Source of the DNA: Lunularia cruciata
Taxonomy: Eukaryota > Streptophyta > Marchantiopsida > Lunulariales > Lunulariaceae
Assembly (NCBI GenBank): GCA_948567375.1
Contig: OX419757.1
Coordinates: 52,948,001 to 53,012,000 of the forward strand
Direction: 5' to 3'
Length of the DNA: 64,000 bases
Shown: piece after piece, positions 1-10,000 of the stretch
How positions within the stretch are numbered: position 1 is the first letter of the stretch
Layout of the letters: every line of letters begins with the position of its first letter
Translations under genes and position numbers: made by a program
Notes under the pieces: generated by a model
The model's database searches: none
What the model was told of the DNA's origin: nothing
The model's input: only the letters and a program-made list of their open reading frames with translations

Positions 1-1544
1 ATTTCTGATTTTTCAGCGATCTCTTTCTCATGTGCAATTCTGCTATCCTTTTCGAAGATCCGTCTTTCTTCCGTCTTGATCGATCTTGCAGACTTCATCT
101 TGGCTTCTACCTCTCGCTCAATCTCACGACTGCATTCATGCAATTTTTTCCTATTGTGTTCTTGAAAGAGGTTCTTTGTAGACTCTAGCTTATGTACAGC
201 ATCTTGTTCTAGTGCCGCCGTGGCAAGTGCCTCCCGGTTAGTAAACTCAATTGTCAATGACTCCTTTTCTAATTGGAGAGATTTTTTCGCCTCCTCTTCA
301 ATTGTAGAGCTTAAAATTTTCTCTTTCTCAGCCACTTCTTGTAGCCGTTCAGGTCTATTACGTTCTTTGACTACTTTTTCCTGTCCTCTGTCCCTTACCA
401 TAGATCGTCTTTGGATCCTTTCTCGGTTTATTGCTTCTATTCTGGCGTTGCAATCGTCATCGATTTTTAGGCATTCGTCAGTAACTTGAGCCATCACAGA
501 AGCTTCAAAGCGCTGGTTGGCATCCTCTGCCTCCTTTCGTACTTTATTTTTGGCTTCTACAAGGGCTGATGTGATATGTTGACGCAATTTTGTTTCTATT
601 TCTTGTAGTAGTTTCTTGACTTGGCTTGCATTTTCCGCCCGAATCTTGGCCCCCACATCATTTAGGTCGGTTTTACTCTGGGCTTCTTTGGATCTCATTC
701 GCTCATCCAGCTCACTTTGCAATCTTTCTTTCAATGGTTTTAAACGAGACTGCTCTATCTCTTGTTGAAGTAGTTTTTGTAGGGTCTCCAAATGCCTTTC
801 ATCCTGTCGTTCTTTCTCGACCAATTCTGAAGCAAGCTGCTCCTCAAGTTTGTTTCTTAATTGTATATTTTTTATGCCCCGTATCTGCCCTAGCTTTCCT
901 GCCATCTCTTCTCTAAGCTTCTTTATATGCTCACTTTGTTCTCGTGCCATATTGTCTCTGCTTGCTTCCAGGAGTTGAACTACTTGTGGTTCAATGTTTC
1001 TTTTCGATTGTCTCAGATGCTCCTTCGCACTGTCGGCATGTTTCTCAAGAGCCGAGGGCATAGCTTGTTGGTCAGTGTCTGAACCGTTCATAATAGCTTC
1101 CCGTACTCTCTGGTCTCCAAATGCCCTGGATCCAGGGGAGGTAGATGGTCTTCTTTTTGTACTTTGTTTTGGTGAATTAGCACTGTTTGTCCTGGAGTTG
1201 GACCTAATCCTTTGAACCTGGTGCTTCTTTGTACTTGTGTCCTTAGGATTTTCCGATGTTGAAGCGCCCGTCGTATCAAAGTGGTCATCCCCATCAGCTG
1301 TAGCGTCGGTTTCATAATCATCTAATTCAAAGCGAATGGGTGTTGAAGAGAGTAACGAGGCTCGTAACTTGAACCATCGGGCCAGCCTTCCTCCACTCTT
1401 TGCAAGAATACTTTCAGTGCTATGTGCAGTTGGTTCAAATGGGTCAGTAGGTCCAATGGCGCTCTGTCCATGAACTCTCACTCGCACAGCTGGGGCTTGA
1501 GTTGCTTGAACTACTTCCTTTTTACCGTTATCTCTATTCGGCAT
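1..1544 (-). CDS. Coiled-coil protein of unknown function, 3' part outside the window
   Basis: A single minus-strand frame stays open from an ATG at 1544-1542 to the left edge: 514 codons without a stop. An in-frame TGA lies just upstream at 1556-1554, which favours this ATG, although a spliced upstream exon is possible. Residues 1-190 are polar and probably disordered (an acidic DDYETDATADGDD stretch near 75-87, then a Ser/Arg/Lys-rich segment). From about residue 190 to the edge the sequence is charged, rich in Glu, Lys, Arg, Gln and Leu, with long heptad-like stretches (e.g. LRNKLEEQLASELVEKERQ) and no Pro-rich breaks, so a long coiled coil is expected. I do not recognise the family. The gene is divergent from the PKA regulatory subunit, with about 1.5 kb between starts. 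The plus-strand ORFs here are antisense shadows. The reading frame is certain; the role is not. Confidence 0.78.
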   Translation of the reverse strand, partial: MPNRDNGKKEVVQATQAPAVRVRVHGQSAIGPTDPFEPTAHSTESILAKSGGRLARWFKLRASLLSSTPIRFELDDYETDATADGDDHFDTTGASTSENPKDTSTKKHQVQRIRSNSRTNSANSPKQSTKRRPSTSPGSRAFGDQRVREAIMNGSDTDQQAMPSALEKHADSAKEHLRQSKRNIEPQVVQLLEASRDNMAREQSEHIKKLREEMAGKLGQIRGIKNIQLRNKLEEQLASELVEKERQDERHLETLQKLLQQEIEQSRLKPLKERLQSELDERMRSKEAQSKTDLNDVGAKIRAENASQVKKLLQEIETKLRQHITSALVEAKNKVRKEAEDANQRFEASVMAQVTDECLKIDDDCNARIEAINRERIQRRSMVRDRGQEKVVKERNRPERLQEVAEKEKILSSTIEEEAKKSLQLEKESLTIEFTNREALATAALEQDAVHKLESTKNLFQEHNRKKLHECSREIEREVEAKMKSARSIKTEERRIFEKDSRIAHEKEIAEKSE

Positions 1545-3047
1545 GATCGATTGTCACTGTGTCATACTTGGTGGTCCGTACCTGAAGCCGTCATGCATAT
1601 GCATGAACTTCTGTGAGTTTCACTCATGAGCATCTAATCGCTGGATATCTTCCACTGACTACAATTGTTACCTCCGTTTCAGTAGTCTGATCTAGTCAGG
1701 CATCCCTTCTCTGAACCCCGGTGAATTTCTGACACGAAGTTTGTTTCCCATTTTTCTAGACCAATCGTCCACTCTGGGTTATGTGGACGGAAACGAGGAA
1801 CCAGAGATCAAACACTGTAAGAATGATGCCGATTTGGACTTACCAAAACATGTAGCACGTTTATTTCTGAAAATCCCAGTCTGTTAACAAAGACTGGGAT
1901 TTTCGGCACTTCCTCCAGCGGCCCAGTGATTAGCTACAACCAGAAGTCACTTTATACGTAGATGCACGGACGAAATGATTTTACCTTAATTTGGGATCGC
2001 GGTACGGGGTTCAATCGTTTGATCACTCTGTAAAACTAGGAGATGAAAATAATCACGAATCGTCGCATCGATTTGGTTTTGGAGCAACGTTATGCCACTT
2101 CCCAGTTGTACATACTTATACCTTTATCATTCTACGCACAAGTTCATCCCCCTTTCAGGTTCTTTACCATAATGTTTGCACCAAAGAGCGGTCCTTTTGT
2201 TGCGTAAGTCTCTGCACGCGCCCAACATCTTGTATTCGAAGAATCTCAAAGAAATGTGACTAGAACGACGATGTCCCATTCAGTTATCAGTGTGGGGAGA
2301 AACCGGTTGCTTTTCTCACGTTCAGTTGTTGAAGTTGAGCTCTTACAAAGAATAGATCAACTGGTCGACCAAATGTAGTCCTTCCGGTAAGTAGTCACCG
2401 ACGAACCAACGTTCACCGAACATACTCTATCGTTCAAGTGGTCTGTGCTTTGCCTCATCCACCAACGTTCACGGAACGATTAAGTACTCTCTACCTTGCC
2501 CACTCGCGGTCAAATCTGGTATACACCTGCTTCCTAGGTTGAAATGTCTGAAGTTCAAAACGAGTTACAAGTGAAAAGCGACCTTGGGAGAACTCATATT
2601 AAAGCGTACTCCTGAGCAGGGGCGTGCTTGTCTGCACAAGCATCCTACTCTTCGAAACTGATCTTGACTTCGTTCCTTTATATAACGACAGAAGTTTTTT
2701 CTCTGCGTTAGAGGTTTTCTTTCGTTGGTTAAAGAGGATGGAGTGGAAAGGTAGAAATCTTTCACCCGTCCACGAATCCTCTGTCCGTCGAGATCTCCTT
2801 TGCTAGCATCAGTTTGTCATTACCCTGATATATCGGATCGGTCTGAAGCCAAGAGGTTCAAGTTCGGAAAGGGTGAGTGGGCTCGTCCTACATACTTGTA
2901 GAGGAGTTCGCATTGATGTTTGGGGTGCTAGTTGATGGGACCCGCTTTGAGATTACCAAGAATTAAGAGTTTGAGTTCGAGAACGTGTAATCAAAGATCT
3001 GTTGAGGTGCTGGTAAATATCGGAGAGGATATATTAGTGGAAAATCT
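1545..3047. promoter_or_regulatory. Divergent intergenic region between coiled-coil gene and PKA-R
   Basis: No supported gene. It must hold the promoters and 5' leaders of both flanking genes, which are transcribed away from each other. It contains a perfect 14-bp inverted repeat (1869-1904) and two imperfect copies of an ACCAACGTTCAC motif near 2415-2475. The short ORFs at 1991-2263 and 2565-2806 have no recognisable features. Confidence 0.5.
1869..1904. repeat. Perfect 14-bp inverted repeat, 8-nt spacer
   Basis: GAAAATCCCAGTCT at 1869-1882 is followed after GTTAACAA by its exact reverse complement at 1891-1904. It lies about 325 bp upstream of the coiled-coil start. It could be a hairpin in a transcript, a dyad protein-binding site or a remnant of a small inverted-repeat element. 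Confidence 0.7.
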
Positions 3048-4154
3048 ATGGGTTCCTCGGGCGGTGGTCGTGATATCAGCATGGGCATGGCTGATATGAA
3101 GCTCAAAGCCAAGGCTAAGAGTCTTTCTGGGCCTGTTGATAAGAACATTGCTGCAATCAGAGCAAGGGACAGGAGTAAGACTCTCTCATTTCGAAGAACC
3201 GGGGTGAGTGCCGAAGTTTTCACGGGCAATGAGAAATTTGAGAAGAGAGTAGTAGAGAAGAATGAAGAAGCCAGAAAGCGAATACGTGCCTGCTTCACAC
3301 AGAGTTATCTTCTTCAACATCTTGATCAAGAGCAATCAGAAACTGTTGTAGACGCGGTGGAAGAAGTCCGATTCAAAGAGAATGACATTATTATTCAGCA
3401 GGGTGAACCTGGAGAATATTTTTATCTTTTAGAGCAGGGAGCAGCTGAAGTCTGGATAACCAAGATGGGGGAAACGAAGCCAATCATGGTAAAGCAGTAT
3501 GCAGCAGGAGACAGTTTTGGAGAGCTTGCCCTTCTGTATAATGCTCCGAGAGCTGCTACCGTTAAGGCCACCACAGATTGTGTGTTGTGGGCGGTGGACA
3601 GATCAACTTTCCGGGCCATATTAATGTCCACAACTCAAGAAAAGAGAAATCTGTATGAAGAATTTCTCAAGGAAGTCCCGCTTCTAAAGTCGCTCGACAA
3701 ATACGAGAGATCGGCCATTGCTGACGTTTTAGAAGCAGCATATTTCGCTCCTCAGCAAGTTATTATCGTTGAAGGAGCAAAGGGTGACAGATTTTTCTTG
3801 CTGGAGGAAGGGGAAGCTGAGGCCAGATCAAAAGGCAAGGTAATTATGAAATACAAACGTGGGGACTACTTCGGGGAGCTTGCACTACTCAATGATGCTC
3901 CTCGTGCTGCCACAATTACCGCGCTGACCAAATGCAAAGTTGTGTCAATTGAACGTGAACAGTTTAAGAGGTTGTTAGGCAAACTTGAAGACATTTTACA
4001 ACGTAAGAAGGAAGACTACGAGAAGTTGAATGCGGTCACTGTACTTTCTCCAGAGGATGCACCCGCAAACCTTCCGGACTTTCTGGCCTCTCCTTCAGAC
4101 ACCTCGTCTGCTCCTTCTTCGCCCACAAGTGAATCTGGACCTAGTGGCACATAA
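3048..4154 (+). CDS. PKA-R: cAMP-dependent protein kinase regulatory subunit (PKA-R), 368 aa
   Basis: Soluble inhibitor and cAMP receptor of PKA: it binds the catalytic subunit through a pseudosubstrate and releases it on cAMP binding. Visible features: pseudosubstrate RRTGV at residues 49-53, with Gly instead of a phosphorylatable Ser as in animal RI subunits, followed by SAEVFTG, close to the RI linker. Two tandem cyclic-nucleotide-binding domains follow, at about 82-203 and 205-325. Their phosphate-binding cassettes are FGELALLYNAPRAAT (157-171; Glu159, Arg168) and FGELALLNDAPRAAT (275-289; Glu277, Arg286). Both keep the Glu and Arg that contact cAMP, so both should be functional. Only 48 residues precede the inhibitor site, and no RI/RII-like docking/dimerisation helix pair is seen. 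The C-terminal 30 residues are Ser/Pro-rich. The coding region is uninterrupted. The start is the first ATG of the frame and the MGSSGGG N-terminus is plausible. It could be a PKG-like regulatory fragment, but the pseudosubstrate argues for PKA-R. Confidence 0.95.
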   Translation: MGSSGGGRDISMGMADMKLKAKAKSLSGPVDKNIAAIRARDRSKTLSFRRTGVSAEVFTGNEKFEKRVVEKNEEARKRIRACFTQSYLLQHLDQEQSETVVDAVEEVRFKENDIIIQQGEPGEYFYLLEQGAAEVWITKMGETKPIMVKQYAAGDSFGELALLYNAPRAATVKATTDCVLWAVDRSTFRAILMSTTQEKRNLYEEFLKEVPLLKSLDKYERSAIADVLEAAYFAPQQVIIVEGAKGDRFFLLEEGEAEARSKGKVIMKYKRGDYFGELALLNDAPRAATITALTKCKVVSIEREQFKRLLGKLEDILQRKKEDYEKLNAVTVLSPEDAPANLPDFLASPSDTSSAPSSPTSESGPSGT

Positions 4155-5333
4155 ATTGGTCAGGTGCATGAGAAAACATGTACAGTACATGTATGTGTAA
4201 TGACATCAGGCCAGTACCCCACCACAATACACGATAAGGTAGGCTCAATGTCTAGCATCTCACATTCAGCACGTGGTTCTTATTTGCTCATAGTAGGATA
4301 CTGAGGGGCATCATTTGGGATCACGAGGTCTGCTCAGACCAATCCGAGAGGTGCATATTGCTCTGGAAAAAGGTTGCTTAAAAGTTGATGTTGGTAATTT
4401 GCAATTTGGAACGTTTCCTGCGGGTTGTTTACCATTAAGATAACACAACGATTTCTCCCATTTGAGTGTCCTTAGGTGTCATGTGTCTATAAAGTGTGCG
4501 TTTAGATGCCATCTTCATGTGCCAATTTTATGATGTGCCTTCCTCTGGAAATGTCAACTAAAATGACAACCTTCCTCTGGAAAGTGTAGGGAGAACATCT
4601 CCTTTCAGAACGCCAGAGTATAGAGATCAGTTAGGGTCCTTTTTAGCCTGAGTTTGACAAGTTCGTTAGTTGGAATGATCTTGGATGTGAGACAATGTAA
4701 TTAATAGTTCACTGGGACGAGAAATGTCAGGATGTTAAACATTTGGTACGATCATTTTAATATAGAAGCCCGCAAGCCCGCAAGGAACATGAACCAGTTT
4801 GCAGTTCGTGTTACTGGAGGCATGCACCTTTTAACTTTGTTATCTCAAACCAACTGAGATGCTTGGGAGGCTTGAATATCGGTACTGACTATCTTGGCGG
4901 AAATCCATGATCCTCTCAGCTTTTCATGCTGGTAGAATACCCCGTCTTGCAGACTTCTTCAATCCCCTATTTCGCATTTCAGTCGGTAAAGGTAAGGTAG
5001 TTTTTCTGGCTCGTTACGACCTCAAACTTTCTCTATCACAAAGAGGTGAACTAGTTGAGGAGCTCTAATGTACAACGTGTTCGGTGGCACAGTATGGGAA
5101 CGCATTAGTACAACATGCAACAAGTAATGCCCTTTGTGTTCCTTTATGCTCCTTCAGACAAGTAGACGAAATTGAACGCTGAATGATGAGGAAGACAGAA
5201 TTCAGGACTCTGATTAATTTGTTTATGATTAGAGACAATTTATAAAAAATTTATAACAACGATTTACAATTTACAATTTAAACAATAAATTTTAAAGTTA
5301 TATAATACTTTTATCACTGCTCGGGGGCATCAA
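4155..5333. other. Intergenic: PKA-R 3' region and spacer
   Basis: Contains the PKA-R 3' untranslated region and about 1 kb of spacer. No ORF with recognisable content on either strand. The last 120 bases before the tRNA are very AT-rich (TTTATAAAAAATTTATAACAAC and similar), as is common upstream of plant tRNA genes. Confidence 0.5.
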
Positions 5334-5406
5334 GGGGATGTAGCTCAGATGGTAGAGCGCTCGCTTAGCATGCGAGAGGCACGGGGATCGATACCCCGCA
5401 TCTCCA
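5334..5406 (+). tRNA. tRNA-Ala (anticodon AGC), intronless
   Basis: A 73-nt cloverleaf. The acceptor strand GGGGATG pairs with CATCTCC (one G-T wobble). The D arm contains AGCTCAGATGGTAGAGC, the anticodon stem is CTCGC/GCGAG around TTAGCAT with anticodon AGC, and the T stem is CGGGG/CCCCG with loop ATCGATA. Discriminator base A; CCA is not encoded. The internal A and B boxes are intact, and a run of five T follows 12 nt downstream. The T loop begins ATCGA instead of the usual TTCGA, a small oddity. Confidence 0.95.
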
Positions 5407-5418
5407 AACCGCAATCCG

Positions 5419-5423
5419 TTTTT
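5419..5423 (+). terminator. RNA polymerase III terminator of tRNA-Ala
   Basis: Run of five T starting 13 nt after the end of the tRNA, on the sense strand; the expected Pol III stop signal. Confidence 0.7.
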
Positions 5424-5425
5424 GT

Positions 5426-5758
5426 CTGAAGCAATGTTTCTTGATCAAGCCCATATTGGATTGGCGTAGGTTGCAGCAACTTGCGTGGTTCTCAACAGGG
5501 TAGAGGATAATGTACTTCAAACCTTCCATGTGTGTAAGGTAACTTTTGTGGTGGGTTGTCCGTTTCTATCGGTAGTGAGATCCAGACCCCGCTTTTAGCT
5601 GAAGCAATGTTTTCTTGACCAAGCCCATAATGGATTGGCGTAGGTTGCAGCAACTTGGGTGGTTCTCAACAGGGTAGTGGATAATGTACTTCAAACCTTC
5701 CTTGTGTGTAAGGTAATTTTTGTGGTGGGTTTGTCCGTTTCTATCGGTAGTGAGATCC
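5426..5758. repeat. Tandem duplication, period 173 bp, upstream of T-protein gene
   Basis: Copy 1 starts at 5426 (CTGAAGCAATGTTTCTTGAT) and copy 2 at 5599. They share long near-identical blocks, including the stretch from GGATTGGCGTAGGTTGCAGC to TTCTATCGGTAGTGAGATCC. Copy 2 ends about 110 bp before the T-protein ATG, so it lies in the promoter or 5' leader of that gene. Copy 1 begins just after the tRNA-Ala terminator. Few mismatches indicate a fairly recent duplication. Confidence 0.85.
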
Positions 5759-5870
5759 TCCGCTCCTTTCCCCTCCGTCAGAACCAGGATACCATACAAT
5801 TCAGGAGCGGAGACTCCTGCCTTGTGTCGATCAGAGGCAGAGGAGTGAAGTGCAGGAGAGAGCAGGCAAG

Positions 5871-7091
5871 ATGAGAAGAGCAGGATGTCAATTGGCTGCA
5901 TCCGCGAAACGGATTGTGAGAGGAGAGGCCCCCCAGCTCCAGCGCCGAAGCTATGCGGATCAGGCTACATTGAAGAAGACCTCACTGTATGACTTTCACG
6001 TCGAGAATGGGGGCAAAATGGTGCCTTTCGCTGGCTGGAGCATGCCCATCCAGTACAAAGATAGTATCATGGACTCCACAACAAATTGTCGGAGCAATGG
6101 CAGTCTTTTTGATGTTTCCCACATGTGCGGATTGAGTCTGAAAGGGAAGGATGCTATACCTTTCCTGGAATCCCTCGTTGTTGCGGACATAGCCTCTTTA
6201 GCCCCAGGAACCGGTACTCTGTCAGTCTTCACGAATGATAACGGTGGAGTGATTGATGACACTGTCATCACCAAGGTTACTGACGAACACATTTACATGG
6301 TTGTCAATGCCGGGTGCCGCGATAAGGATTTGGAGCACATGGAGAACCACCTGAAGCCCTTCCAACAATCCGGCAAAGGTGTTGGATGGCATATTCATGA
6401 CGAGAGGTCACTGCTAGCCATTCAGGGACCTCTTGCAGCTCCCACCCTGCAAAAGCTCACCAATGCTGATGTTGGTCAGATTTATTTCGCCGACTTTAAG
6501 GTTTTGGATGTGAATGGCGCTTCCTGTTTCGTCACTAGGACAGGGTATACCGGGGAAGATGGGTTCGAGATCTCCGTCCCTCATGAGAACGCTGTGGATC
6601 TGACCAAGGCCTTTCTGGAGAAGAGCGAAGGGAAAATTCGTTTGACCGGATTAGGAGCAAGAGATAGTTTGAGATTGGAGGCCGGGTTATGTTTGTATGG
6701 GAACGATTTGGAGCAGCACATTACGCCAATTGAAGCCGGTCTCGCTTGGACTATCGGGAAGAGAAGACGAGCTGAAGGCAATTTCCCAGGAGCTGAAGTT
6801 ATTCTTCAACAGTTGAAGGACGGACCTACAAAGCGCAGGGTAGGTCTTATGGCTGCCGGAGCCCCGGCAAGGAGTCATGCAGAGATCTTGGATGCCAATG
6901 GTGAAGTCATTGGGGAGGTAACAAGCGGAGGTTACAGTCCTTGTTTGAGGAAAAACATCGCCATGGGGTATGTGAAATCTGGACACCATAAGAGTGGAAC
7001 AGCCATCAAGGTCAATGTAAGGGGCAAGGTTAATGATGGTACCATCACTAAAATGCCTTTTGTGCCAACAACCTACTACAAGAAGCCTTGA
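5871..7091 (+). CDS. GCST: Aminomethyltransferase, glycine cleavage system T protein, mitochondrial (406 aa)
   Basis: T protein of the mitochondrial glycine decarboxylase complex. It takes the aminomethyl group from the H-protein lipoyl arm, passes the C1 unit to tetrahydrofolate and releases ammonia; it is essential for photorespiration and C1 supply. The first about 28 residues ([20 protein letters not shown], then a RRSYA motif) are Arg/Ala-rich without acids before residue 19, a typical mitochondrial presequence. Family motifs: [20 protein letters not shown] (47-66), NDNGGVIDD with the catalytic Asp (122-130), [12 protein letters not shown] (223-234) and [20 protein letters not shown] (261-280). 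The length matches plant T proteins (about 408 aa). ATG 5871 is chosen because it gives the usual plant N-terminus; the frame can be extended 7 codons to a GTG at 5850 but no further ATG. No intron interrupts the coding region. Confidence 0.97.
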   Translation: MRRAGCQLAASAKRIVRGEAPQLQRRSYADQATLKKTSLYDFHVENGGKMVPFAGWSMPIQYKDSIMDSTTNCRSNGSLFDVSHMCGLSLKGKDAIPFLESLVVADIASLAPGTGTLSVFTNDNGGVIDDTVITKVTDEHIYMVVNAGCRDKDLEHMENHLKPFQQSGKGVGWHIHDERSLLAIQGPLAAPTLQKLTNADVGQIYFADFKVLDVNGASCFVTRTGYTGEDGFEISVPHENAVDLTKAFLEKSEGKIRLTGLGARDSLRLEAGLCLYGNDLEQHITPIEAGLAWTIGKRRRAEGNFPGAEVILQQLKDGPTKRRVGLMAAGAPARSHAEILDANGEVIGEVTSGGYSPCLRKNIAMGYVKSGHHKSGTAIKVNVRGKVNDGTITKMPFVPTTYYKKP

Positions 7092-10000
7092 AATTCTCTC
7101 GTATTATGTATCCTCTTTTCTGTCATTTGGATTTTGGGTTTTAGGCTCTGGGTTTAAGCTCTAGACGTTACCTGTCCTTTTTCCTTTAGGAATCAAGTGG
7201 GTTAAAGCTCATTGGGATTTTTCATCTGGTTCATTAACTATTTCCCATTTCTTGAGTTGCTATGGGTAATGTATATATCTGGGTCCTTCAAAAAATTTGA
7301 GAACAGGGTACACTTTGTAATATAAGTTATATGTATCATGTTGGACTTCGATTGCACAAGTTCAATATTGATTCGATTAAGAGCTCAACTGGGTGTAAAA
7401 GTAAAGGTGTCAATTCAGATACGAATGTGAAATTGTAGATAGTTTATTACTTCATATCTGTTGAATATTTCAAGTATGCACTTGACTTGAAGGTAATCAA
7501 GGTAAAAGAATTTGCCACAATTTGAAAGGCATTCTACTTTCTCCATTGTCATTCACATTTACACAAAATTAAGGTTACTGTGGCCAGGTAAGGACAAATT
7601 AATTTCCACAAGTTTTAAGAGTTTGATTCATGGATATGTCAACATGCACTTGCTCGGTACGGACAACTATGTAGCGACTTGACTCCAAAGTATAGTGCTC
7701 CAAAGTTTCATCACTCCAAAGTGATGAAACTCCTCATGTATCCGTATACATAGAATCTAACCTAGTTATATCTAAACAAATTCAAGATTGAAAAGCCACA
7801 ATTGAAACATAAATACTCAAATCAAACGGCCTATCCCAAGCGAATGAAAATGGTATGAACATTGAACACATCATCGAGATTGACTTAATTAGATCACATG
7901 AAGAAATTGTACGTACCAACTAGATTGAGCGAATGGAGAACGACATTATTACGAAAATCACAACTGCTCGTATAATGGGAGAAATGTACTCTGTATCTGT
8001 TTCGAGGGAGGTGAGGCCATTCTAACAAAGCCAAAAGCCATGAACTTGTAAACATCATAGTAAAACCTCCCCCAAAAGCCGGAGTCATAAACATTTTATC
8101 AAGGAGTAGTGACCGGTGCCAAGGGTCTTCCTGGGTGTATCCAACTTCTTAGCCTGATTTTCTATTGTGACCACCCATAACAGATGAGATTCTTCACCTT
8201 TAAAAAACCTTTTCTCAGCTCACGGAAGAAGCTATCAAGTGAAGTCCATACGGAGGGTCCTTGGGAAGCTCCTCGGACCATGGAGATGGAAAACTCAAAG
8301 AGTGTCAATAGTCTACTGAGGACGAGTTCATACACACCCATCTTTTAGAAACTTATCAAGAACACTATCAATTCACTCCAGCTTTCTCCTCTCTCGCCTC
8401 CACAATACATCATAGTTGAAAGACTATATAAATCATTTCATGAAGTGCTTCGGAACATCTACGAATAGTGGTAGGGTAATGAATTCTTAATGTCCCGAGC
8501 TTAGACAATCAATACTCTCTCCACATATTGGTGGATGGTCAAAATGAGAAACTGCCAAACATCCAATCGATGATCAGATCCTCATCCACAATATTACGGG
8601 GCATTTCAGTTCTGGAATTAACGGGAGGTGGGCTGACCCAGTAAGAGTCCCGTAAATCAAATCAAGTCAAGGGTATTTGTGAATGGGCCAGTATAAAATT
8701 GTTTAGGGTTTAGATTGTTTTCGTCTTTGATACAATATCGGTAGCTATGGTCTACGGGGACCTCCGGTAACCCGTCAAATTTTTCAGTGTTGTAAAAATC
8801 ATGACCCGTTAACATTTAGAGGGTTACGGGAGTACGTCCCGCACAATATTGAAGCACCTCCTCTCACACCTCGTAACGTTTTAGGGGATGTCCCGTACAA
8901 TATTGAAGCACCTGTGAAAACCTTAAACGGAAGACCCCTGTGTATTCTGAAGACGACATCCAACACACGACACAGCTACATTTGAAGCCGTAGTTTGGAT
9001 AATTTAGGAGGACTTACCTTGTCCTAGTAAAACGAATCTCGGTTGCAACACTAGAGTAAGCTTAGTCCTCTTACATATCTTGATGTTACTCATCACCGTT
9101 TAAGATGCTTTGAAAATCATGAAGGGAGAAATCAAGAACTAAATGATAAATTCCAATTTTGGTTTATTCGTTCAAAAGATATTTTCTACAAATGAAAACT
9201 TCAAGAGTTATATGAGGTCTGGACTTCTGCATGAGTCACAATTGTTTGAGCGTAACTATTACGTATACTGAGCTGGTATTGCAAGATTGATGTTTACGAT
9301 TCATGGATTTTCAAATGATTTAAAATTAGACTATATCTGCTCCTTACCATTGCCGGATTACCGGGATAAACTTGTAAAATGTCAATCTCATCACGAGCAT
9401 TCAATAACTCTTAATTATTTTCAGTCTCCTCACTAGAGATTATGATATAATATAAATATTTTATAAACTCTTCAAACTTTCTCGATCTGGTACTAGGTAT
9501 TCAAGACGAATTGTAATTTCTGGCATAGTTATTAGATAGTATTCTTCATAACAAGATATGGTACAAAATTTTTAAATTTTTTGGAGGAGATTGATTAGAG
9601 TAAAAATCAATAGGGGTTTCACAAAATTACAATATGGATTACTTATAGATTATAAGTGAGGATAAAATATCCTGAAATTTAAAATTTTTTTTCTTAAGCT
9701 AGTAGGTTTCTGTAGTATTTAAAAAATTGAGTTTTATTTCATTTTTAAATTTTAAATTACACTATTTTAGTATATAAAAGTTTTATATGAGATATATAGA
9801 TCATTCTATTATATATTTTGTTTTATAGAATTTTGCCTTATGGCTTAAAGCAATTATGGGTAATTCTTCGATACAGGAAACATTCAATTTTCATAACATG
9901 GCAACTTCTCGTTATCCATTTTTCTTGACATATAGTGGTGCATAATTTGCTACTTGCTTTATAGCTAATTGTTGAACATGTGATCTATACAAAAATATTA

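Noticed and set aside
220-1616. Several plus-strand ORFs of 64-96 codons, and a 77-codon minus ORF at 1088-1321
   Set aside because: They are other-frame shadows of the 514-codon minus-strand coiled-coil frame.
1869-1904. Hairpin as a bacterial-type transcription terminator
   Set aside because: The window is eukaryotic nuclear DNA and no T-run follows the stem; kept only as an inverted repeat.
2963-3298. A 111-codon minus-strand ORF
   Set aside because: Antisense shadow of the PKA-R N-terminus.
5850-5870. Alternative upstream GTG start for the T protein
   Set aside because: ATG at 5871 gives the usual plant N-terminus and a better mitochondrial presequence; GTG starts are rare in nuclear plant genes.
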